Positions 55,279-64,000 of a DNA stretch of 64,000 nt are shown here, one piece after another (the first letter of the stretch is position 1; the number at the start of each line of letters is the position of its first letter). Made by a program: the position numbers and the translations under genes. Source of the DNA: Salvia splendens (lineage: Eukaryota; Streptophyta; Magnoliopsida; Lamiales; Lamiaceae); NCBI RefSeq assembly GCF_004379255.2, contig NC_056037.1, positions 34,445,012-34,509,011 of the forward strand, read 5' to 3'. Below the pieces are notes generated by a model. It saw only the letters and a list, made by a program, of their open reading frames with translations. It had not been told where the DNA came from and ran no database searches.

Positions 55279-58200
55279 AGGACAGCGATAAGAGCATCAC
55301 CATATCCAACGGGATCTGTGAACATAAACGTGAATGTGAACCGTATCAGTGGATGCAAAACAGGAAATTGGGTAACCACAGAGTGTTAAGTAATGAAGGA
55401 TGCTAACCGCCATCTTCTTTAAGTATCTTAACGACCTCACCAGAAATGTCGGACTGCCAAAAAACAAATAAAAGGGAAGGAATGAATATATAATTTTAAC
55501 ATGGAGTGTACATAAAAGTGCATGAGTTACAAGGATGAAGGATAGATAGAAAAAAGTCATCAAAAAGGGAAAGGTGCAAGTTATTCTAACGTGTAGATTT
55601 TAGCTTAACGAAAGATAATGGCGATCGAAACCAAGCCAAACCTCAACAGGTAGTTCACCTCCTAGCTGTTCGATGTAGCAGAGCACCTGACCCTCCTTCA
55701 CTATGTCCTTCTGTTAAGCAGTATCATAAACTGTTCAGTGACGAAATTGTAGATGATATTATAGTATAATTGACAATGAAGCTTTTAAAGGGTGCTAATA
55801 ATGACCCAGGGTAACGATGTTATGCATGCCCATAAATGAATGAACAGAATATGGAGGCTCACCTTTAGAATAATCATTCCATATTAAATTCGAATGCGGA
55901 ACTTTGAAACAATTAGAGTTTGTGGAGGCATCAATGTGTTTATAGCTAATAAAAACAAAGATTATAATGATACTAGGTAAAGTTACATACACTATAGTCA
56001 TGTGTTAGACATGTTCTCGCATAGACAATGTGTGGGAATTTGATATAGAAAATTCCGTTGAAGTTAACTAAACTAGGATAAATGTCCTTTTATCTGTAAC
56101 GTCCCACATCAAGTGGGTAATGAAAGTTTAGGTAGTTTATACACGGGCTTAGTGGACTCTTCTAGCCCATAGTTCCGCCATAGCACTGGAGCCCCACCCC
56201 CATGTGGCCTCAAGGCGTTACAAAGTCCATGTTTAAAACTGCAGAAAATAGAGATTTGCTATGCAAGTTGAAAGGCATTTTGATGAAGTGACGATTTTAT
56301 GAACGAAATACATTTCATCATTTACTTTAGTGCAAGACAAATGGTATCATATGTATCGTCTTTATATGCTTCAGTAATTGAGGCAATCCGAGAAGCAAAA
56401 TCAAGCTAAAATGCATTTGAAAGATGCATCAAACTGGAAGGTGATAATGCACCAATCTATATTTGATCGATTGATCTGAGGTTATCTAAGACCCTTTTGT
56501 TTCCTTTTGTCCAATATTTTCTAAAGCCCAGCAAACTAAAATAAACAAAGGAATGCTACATGAAAAACATATACCTCTTTGCAAGATGGAGGAGCACGTT
56601 TCCCTTTAATTGTCCAAGATCTCCTAAAGTATCCAACCTACATCACAATAACAAAAGCTAATGGCTATATTGAAGAGGCCATCATGTATACAAATAGTAT
56701 CTGTGCATTCTTACCCTTGGCGATTGAAGTATCGCCAAACCTTCATCCACTGCCTTGTCAAGCAAGGTCTGAACTCTTCCAGAGAAAGATGATGATTTTG
56801 CAAGGGCTAAAGGTGGTGACGGTTCAGAATTATCAGAGCCAGGAGTTTCAGGAACAGAATGGGCAGCAACTGGTGTAGGAACTGGAGCTTGTGGGGGAGC
56901 ACTCTGCTCAGCCAATTCTCTAGTCACATGTAATTGAAACTCCCCAAGCTAATGATGGGAAACATAGACAAGAAACCAGATAGATATTAGACTTGCTTAA
57001 TAGAAGCACTCAATGTGTTTTTAATCTTGCTGAAGATGAACTGATGTTCTCCAAAACAATGGATGAGAATAAAAAAGGAAATAGTGAACCGTCTTACTTT
57101 AAGTTCAAACTGCATTATTGATTTTGTGTCGCACATAACTGTCAGAAGAGATTCTACCTGTAAAATGAGAGTAAGAAAGCCTTCATTTATGAACTGCGTG
57201 AGTTCATGAGCATCAGAATAGCACAACAATTAACAAGTACAAAAAAATGTGAATCTCTGCATAGGATTCAAGACATTGGACAAACTGGAATTGAATCCTA
57301 ATGGGTAGTTGAGAATTTCAAATGAACTGATGGGAAACTGAAAGTTATAAAGTGACAACTCCAGAAAACATCAGTACCGAATGATACAAGGCACCAATTC
57401 ACCATGCACAACATAGAAAAAAAAAAGGTTTATCCATGTTTTGAATTAGTAATAATTTAGGATCAGAATTGTCTTGTTTATCTAATACAAACAGTAAATA
57501 TAGCACCTTGTTTGGTCTAATTGTGCAAAACTAATGTTCAGAATCTTTCTTTTCTTCAGAATCAATCTTACAAGCAACGAATGCAGTGAAATAACGATAA
57601 ATCCGTAACTAGGATTATACAGAATCATCTTTACGCGAATAACAAAAACTCACCTCAAACGGATTGGGAGCGTACGTGCTTGGCACATCAGATGACAAAC
57701 TTTCTTCAGGTTTGTCCTCCAAATTGGTAGTGGCTGTGGGTTAAAGAAAAAAAAAAGTAATCAAGGCTGTGACATCAACCCATCTGCCGATATTTATCAC
57801 ACCACGGCACTATAGGTAACATAAAGAATGAGAAGGCAGGCCCTCTCTTCCCTATCACTGACATTTCCATTTCCATATTCCTCTTTTGGCACAAAATTTG
57901 ACTGCCAAATGTGTATCTAAATACTTAAACTTTGTTTTACTGCAAAACGTGCATCTAAACAACCCATCAGACAGACAACTACAAAACTGAGCATAGAAAA
58001 GAAAACTAGCTCCCAATAAACACAAGTATCAAAGCTAAACAGAAAGAATACAGTCACTTAAACAACCTAGCAAACAAAATCAGCACTCACAATCAGGCCC
58101 AGCCTCGGATTTCGAACTCCGGCACCTAATCATCAAAGCCTTGTTTGATTTGTGTGAAAATGCCAGATCATCAAATAGGACGCATTTTGGAAAAGTCTGC

Positions 58201-58512
58201 AAATTGATCAATTTAGGTGGACCATTGCCCCGCTCCAAGTTTGCAACTTTAAGGGTTGAAGTCCCCAAACCGCCTGAAATATATATGTATACACATCAAC
58301 ACCCACAAAATTGATGATACATATTCTCATCTCAGTGCAAGTTTTCTACTTCAAGTTCGCTGGGAAGTAAAGCACAAAAAATCGACAAGAGAGAGTGAAT
58401 GCAGGATATGTTACGGGTGGGATCAATAATCGTTAGAGCAATTACATAAACGAGAATTGTTAGAGCACGAAATATAGAGAGAGAGAGAGAGAGAAGACTA
58501 ACACGCAGCCAT
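55251..58512 (-). CDS. Biotin attachment domain-containing protein (BADC), plastid
   Basis: Nine minus-strand exons join in frame: 58512-58503, 58273-58091, 57733-57654, 57157-57098, 56948-56715, 56637-56575, 55710-55642, 55453-55408, 55315-55251; 269 residues. The first coding exon is only 10 nt. A Ser/Lys-rich N-terminus suits a plastid transit peptide. The middle has VESLLTVMCDTKSIMQFELK and a Pro/Ala-rich linker; the C-terminal biotinyl-like domain reads VGYFRRSWTIKG, EGQVLCYIEQLGGELPVESD, ISGEVVKILKEDGDPVGYGD, ALIAVLPSFPG. The biotinylated Met-Lys-Met/Leu motif is absent. That is the feature of BADC proteins, which replace biotin carrier subunits in plastid acetyl-CoA carboxylase and restrain fatty-acid synthesis. 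Confidence 0.9.
56095..56222. mobile_element. Short TGTAACG...CGTTACA repeat in a BADC intron
   Basis: Starts TGTAACGTCCCACATC and ends GGCGTTACA, giving 7-bp inverted termini over 128 bp. The opening is typical of plant LTR/TRIM ends, and the phrase about 'cccacatcaagtgggtaatg' recurs widely in plant genomes. No target duplication is visible (TTATC versus AAGTC). Confidence 0.45.
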
Positions 58513-60635
58513 GAGAAAGTGATGAGAAGTTGATAACAGAATTGTGTTGTCGGTGCCGGACTGACTCAAGACTTCAGATTTTGTAAGCTTTCCAATAGGC
58601 TGAAACGATTAGTAGTGATTCTAGATATCCTTTCGTCGTTTATTGTCTTTTCTTTTCTTTTCTTGCTTTAGACACTCCAGTCATTTAGACTACGTTTGAG
58701 ATAAGGGGAATTTGTGCTTTGAAATTGTAATTGAGAGCTTAAATTTAAGTTCTGTTGTTTGGTACTACTACTATATAAATATATGGATTTATATTGAATT
58801 TAATTTTAATTCTAATTTTACAATTTCAATTTCACATTTAACTCAAGAATTTGAAATTTGGTGGTTCAATTCTAGTTATTTCACGCCGATGTTAATCGGG
58901 TCAAAACAACTTCATTAGTCGCTCCATATCAAAACATTTAAATGGCAGGTTATTCCCATAAAAAAATCCAAACTTCTTGACAACTTCTTATGTTGTGTAT
59001 TTGTTTGTTTTCAAATTTCCCAATTTTTAGGAGTTAAATCTCCATTTTTTCAAATCTGCCATTTCGTCATTGCCCATTGGCGGAAGTATCATTATTGCTG
59101 AATATATCCATGGAAATTGAATACTAACTAGTAATTTGCTAGAGAAAGATTAGATTAATAAAGTGAAGTATTTTCTCATTGTATAGAGTATTGGAGTGTG
59201 TCTGTATTTATATAAATAAGGAATATTATAAACGACCATATGATAGGGACGACGATATGATAGGGGAGTGATCAATTGCTAACTCACTCTCTACTTGCTA
59301 ACTACAACTAATTTAAGTCTATAAGATTTTAGAAATCTAGTAGTCTAAAATTTGCCACGTGTAGTTTTTGTTTTTATTAATTAAATCGAAAAAGATAAAA
59401 AACTACTAAATTAGGGTTTTGGATGAAAATGTCAATATAATGTTTTGAAAATATCAACACAATGCTTTGATAATGTCAACACATTGCTTATGTCGACACA
59501 TTGCTTTAAGAAATACATTCTACATGTATTATATTAACATATTTTATATACTATGTAGACATTTGTTGTTGTATGAAAAAATTGAAATTTTTTGATTTTT
59601 TTCTTCAAATTTTGACATCGGAACATGTGCAAGTGAGATCTCGTTAGAATCCTTGTGAAATTATCTTTAATTTGATATATGTTGTGCGAAAAAATAATTT
59701 AAATCGAGAAAGTTATATGCGTTTTAAAGTTACGTGATATTTTTTAAAAGTTTAATTTGTTGTAAATTGACGGTAATACCTTCACGTTTTTTGTTTCGTA
59801 TTGACATTTAAGGCTGATTATCTAGGTCTTTTATTTGAATATCTAAGAGCTATTATTTAATTGTAGTTAGCAATATAATACTCATCATATGATAAGTATA
59901 ACTAATTTTAAAATTTAAAATCCACTTTCAACGTAATTGCATTTTTTATAAAATAACAAACAATTTTTAAAAGTGGGCAGTAAAAGCTCAAAAAGATCTA
60001 TATCAAATTCAAGAATAATTATTAGTATAAAGGAAAATTAAAACAAATCTCACATATTTAAAGACACATTTTGCTTGACAAATGTTCGAAGAAATTGTTT
60101 GATTTTTTTTTAAAAAATGAATGAAAAAGATTGATCTCATATATACTACTACTATAGTATACTTAATAAAATATAAGCCAATAAGTTAGTAGAGAATTAA
60201 GTTCTCCTAAAAATATGTAAATGTGTCTTTAAATAATGAATATCTAAAAATATGTAAATGTGTCTTTTATATGAAATGACAAAATGTGTAGTGTTTTGGT
60301 AGAAGGAATACTTTAATGTATAAAACCTGGTTATTTAAATTAATAATTGTAAAAGCTCTTTTACTAAATTTAAAATCGCGGGTGCAGCGAATCAAAGGTA
60401 CGACCCACCACACGGCGCACTCCACAAGAATTAATTGATTTCCCCAAACCCCAACAAACCAAACCCCCATGAATCTAACATTAATACGAGCTCTACAAAT
60501 CGAAAATTTCTGAAGAAAATGAACTAACTTGAGATATGCGTTGGGGAACGGAGAATTTGAGAAAATTCTGATCGATATACATTTAATAGAGAGAGAGAGA
60601 GAGAGACTGAAGGAGTGAAAGAAAAGAGGAAAGGG
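58513..60635. other. Divergent intergenic region between BADC and BRCC36
   Basis: AT-rich. A direct repeat of 'ctaaaaatatgtaaatgtgt' lies near 60208 and 60243, and GA tracts sit before both genes (58475-58495 and 60590-60606), plausibly in their 5' leaders. No gene, RNA or transposon recognised. Confidence 0.5.
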
Positions 60636-63600
60636 ATGTCTCTAACGAGCGTGAAGATGTCGGAGGATGTGTGGTTGACGTGCCTGACCCATGCATTGTC
60701 CACTGAGACTGAGGAGATCATGGGCCTTCTTCTTGGTGATATTCAGGTTCACTAAATTCCTTTTTTCCCCTTCTAATTGAACTTCGCGTCGTTGTTTTGT
60801 TGTTCCAATTTGGTTTTGTGAGGAATGATGCGTTTGTAGCTTTTTTACCTAACGGATTGTAAACTTGCACATTTGCTTACAGAGCCTCCTTGAGAAATTT
60901 TGAGGACATTCTTGTTATTGTTCCCCATTTTATGATTCAGCTTTGTAAACTAAATTTAATGGTTTGATCCTATTTCAAGTGGATTTTATCCTTGCGCATT
61001 GTGGTTTTACTGGTTATTTTGGTGTTTCCACCCAATGGTTGACTTACTGATTGCAGAGAATGTGTTTCTATCCCTGCCCCCACAACTTAAAAGAAAAGGA
61101 GTTAGTGTTTAGTTGCTCAACCGGTCAAATTAGGATTGAGCTTGGTAATTGTGAAATCTTACCGGAAGTTTGGATTTGGTTTAGCTAGAACTAGGATCTT
61201 GTGGATCCCGTTTGGTTAATTTTTGTGTTGAAGTGTTTATAGAGGAGTATTTGTTATTTTCACAATTCAAGTTAGGATGATACACTTACTGGTTTGGAGG
61301 AATTGGCAACCTGAAAGAAATAAAAAGGGTGTTAGGAGGAGTTGCTGGAATGGTCTAGTTAGAGTATTTGACTGTGCTTGGATTATTGTGAGAGGTTCTG
61401 GATTATGGTAATGATAAACCGGGAACTTATGAAGTATTTCACTTGCAAGACGTTTCAGCAATGGAGTTTTCAAATTGTTTTGAGCTCCATCTGCAAGGGC
61501 ACTTATGCCTGAAATTTTAAAGCTTCCACAATTGGGTTATTCCTAGGACGGAAGGACCATTAAATGCGCAGAAATTTGCAAACCTGAACTGAAGGATTGA
61601 GATATTAAAATTCTAGAGCGCACATTGTTAGATTTTGCTATAGTCAAGCTGGATTTTATTAAAATAGGAAATCGTATAAGATGATGCCCTTTTCTTTTGT
61701 TCTCCTACTTTTATAAATATAACGGCCATCTATTATCTATTAGTTGTAGTAATGACGGAATAGGTGATTTGAAGAGAGCAGTTTTCTGCAACAATCAGAT
61801 TAAAAAATATTTTTTTTAGTAAGTGATACCGTAGAGGCATGTAGCTCAAGCCATTACTTATAGCCAGTTACCTGAACTTTAAATGTTGGTGGTATACTGA
61901 ATCAATGCACTTCTAGTGAAATCTTTAGCCACTTTTTGAAGAATTTACTTCTTCTGCTGATAATGTTTTTCTTCCTTTCGTTTTAGAGTACAAAGAATGG
62001 TGTAACTGCATTGATCTGGGAAGCACTTCCACAACCACGTTCTGATCGACAAAAGGATAGAGTTGAGACTAACCCAGAGCAGCTGACTGCTGCATCAGTT
62101 CATGCTGAGATATCCTTTTACTACATCTCTATCTTACTTATACCTCTGTGGATCTTGTTGAAAAATGAAAATTGACTGCAAAGTGAAATAAAAAGGGCAA
62201 AAGGAGGAAATTGATAGGAATAACTTTAGATGCACACTAGTAGCTTCATATCAATCTATGTTTTTTTACAAAATGAACAGATCTAAAAGTGAGTTATTTG
62301 GTAGAATTTTTGTGTGCTTTTTAGTTTATATTCTGAACTACCCCAATTTTTTGCCGATTGAACTTAGAAAATACTTTACACACTGCTAAACTAGTTTTAT
62401 TGGTTTAACTATTAATAAAACGGACAAGATTTTCGAATGCAAAAAAATCTTTAATGCAGCTGCATTAGTACCCTTTGTCGCTGCATTTATGCAGAGCACT
62501 TGAAGAATTCGGTTATTGTATGCCATTTCTTTGGCTTATATGTTTTATTCTGTTGATTGTTGATGACTTTGTCCAATTAACCTTATAACACAGAATGACA
62601 ATGGCAACGGGAACTACAACTAGGGTGATTGGCTGGTATCACTCGCACCCTCATATCACAGTCCTACCATCTCATGTTGGTTAGTTTTTAACTGACTCAA
62701 TATGTTTTTGGGGAGATGATTTGGCTGTGTTTGCAGTTTTACCTTACCACCTTATGTTACATTGCGTTGTTAAAAAAGGAAAGCAGAAATCATTAGCAAT
62801 CTTGCTAGGACCCATTTTTAAAACCCATTTCTTATATCTTCCCTGGTTTGGTTTTAGTTCTTCCGAATTTGTATTGTTACCTATTATTATGTCCATTTAT
62901 AGAACCCGTGAATCCTGGAGTCCTGTTCTCCAGCGAATTCAAAACTTTTTTCTGTACTTTGCCTTACTCCAAGCTGGCTAGCTCACACTCTGAGATAGTT
63001 TTTTCCTATCAATACTGTAGAGGTTATGAAATCTAAAAAGATTTGTACAGTTGGTATATATTCCAAATATAATCTTCAGTGTTTCTGATGCATTAATCTT
63101 TTGGCTGGAGGCTCTTTTCAAGAGAGAGAGGAACTTTTGTAATATCAAGGTGTAGAATAACAGTCCTTTACAAAATTGGACTAACCGTAGTTCTTTTCCG
63201 CTTACACTTTTGCTTGTCCTCTATGGTAATGATACCGTTTTTCTGGGATTTCTGCAGATGTGCGGACTCAAGCAATGTATCAGCTATTGGATCCTGGGTT
63301 TATTGGTTTGATTTTTTCCTGTTTCAGTGAAGATGCTCAAAAGGTAGTGTTAATACGATTGTCTGCAATGTAATCAGTTTTTCTCTTTTGGCTAATATAG
63401 ATCATTGCAGGTCGGAAGGATTCAAGTCATTGCATTTCAGTCTATGGATGGGAAGCAGGGTCACATGATGCAACCTCTTTCTCTCACTCCCGTTCAAAAA
63501 AGTTCTATAATAGATTTAGAGTCTTCCATGAGTTCTTCAGACAATGCAATTGCTGTGTTTGGCTCTTCCAAAGGAGAAACTATGGAACAAGACACTGGAG

Positions 63601-64000
63601 ATTCGGAGGCAGCTGGTAGGGTTTCTAAGGTATGCCTGAATCAACAGAGACTTGATTTCTGTGCATTTTCTGTCTCTCAAGTCTATGATGGCTTGTTTAA
63701 AAATAATTCCTTGTAGCAGACTGCTGACTTTTGGATACGAGTTTTTCGTAAGTTTCCTTAGAGTCAAATATAGTGGGCTACTGAAAATAGCGATGTAGAG
63801 TGAAAATGCATTCCACCCGTGTATTTGAATGATTACTTGATTACTCATGTATAGTAACTGAACTTGTCTTGCTAGGGCTCAGGGAAATCACCACGTTTGG
63901 GAGGTTTTTTGGCTAATGCTAATGCTAAAACAGGAAACAATAGCCATGCTAACAGTTTGAATGATGCGATTAATGGTTTGGATCCCATGGATATGACTGA
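60636..64000 (+). CDS. BRCC36: BRCC36-type JAMM deubiquitinase (3' end outside window)
   Basis: Six exons are visible: 60636-60746, 61987-62109, 62592-62679, 63258-63343, 63411-63629 and 63876 to the window end. The MPN+ domain is intact: EEIMGLLLGD with the catalytic Glu (about residue 27) and the JAMM motif YHSHPHITVLPSHVD (His 95, His 97, Ser 105, Asp 108). It cleaves Lys63-linked ubiquitin chains in BRCA1-A/BRISC-type complexes and is linked to DNA repair. Exon 5 encodes a Ser-rich insert (SSIIDLESSMSSSDNAIAVF) usual for plant members. Intron 2 (62110-62591) is an AT-AC U12 intron: donor ATATCCTTTT, acceptor ending AACAC. The C-terminal part is beyond the window. Confidence 0.95.

Noticed and set aside
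1..64000. tRNA or rRNA genes
   Set aside because: I saw no cloverleaf with A/B box motifs and no rRNA-like sequence; the tRNA-like match at 1122 is a retrotransposon primer-binding site.

Overview
The window is nuclear DNA of a eudicot plant: split genes with AT-rich introns, plant-only families (a plant PPR protein, BADC, plant mobile domain, a DUF761-type protein) and every major class of plant transposon. I cannot name the species. Gene models were joined by hand from reading-frame continuity, splice sites and family knowledge.

Layout. 1-3500: 3' part of a long LTR, its primer-binding site, a leader ORF and a gag start, cut by a PIF-type fragment. 3777-6858 (+): ABCG half-transporter. 8266-10328 (+): intact GH28 polygalacturonase. 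A tandem second copy (about 11715-15942) carries a reverse-oriented solo LTR in its 5' leader and has lost its first half. 17499-18734 (+): mitochondrial-type PPR protein. 20540-26896: Mutator-like element (MULE) containing a mariner-like element (MLE), which contains a PIF-type element with a captured ankyrin-gene fragment. 27418-29146 (-): ALBA protein. 29990-31872: PIF/Harbinger with a dead transposase. 32649-32861 (-): small DUF761-like protein. 34017-36513 (-): decayed polygalacturonase. 36570-44299: recent-looking 7.7-kb MULE with a transposase and a plant-mobile-domain (PMD) gene facing each other. 44552-46254 (+): TRAPPC2/sedlin. 48293-49373: hAT element. 49905-50279 (-): MASS-like MAPK-substrate protein. 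51938-53544 (-): broken receptor-like pseudokinase. 55251-58512 (-): BADC, a biotin-carrier-like regulator. 60636 to the end (+): BRCC36 deubiquitinase, cut by the window edge.

The most unusual locus is the 36570-44299 MULE. Its transposase-side frame and its PMD gene end in homologous C-terminal tails, so their 3' ends form an inverted duplication. Between them, and in both terminal repeats, lie about 23 short palindromes of the form ACGCC...GGCGT. The element landed 56 bp upstream of the polygalacturonase start codon, inside what was a roughly 310-bp divergent promoter shared with TRAPPC2; the polygalacturonase is now broken, TRAPPC2 is not. TRAPPC2 and BRCC36 each contain an AT-AC intron of the minor (U12) spliceosome.

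The single-copy genes (PPR, polygalacturonase, MASS-like, BRCC36, and TRAPPC2) resemble a neighbourhood of Arabidopsis chromosome 1 near At1g80150-At1g80500 as I remember it, so this looks like an old gene order spread apart by transposons.
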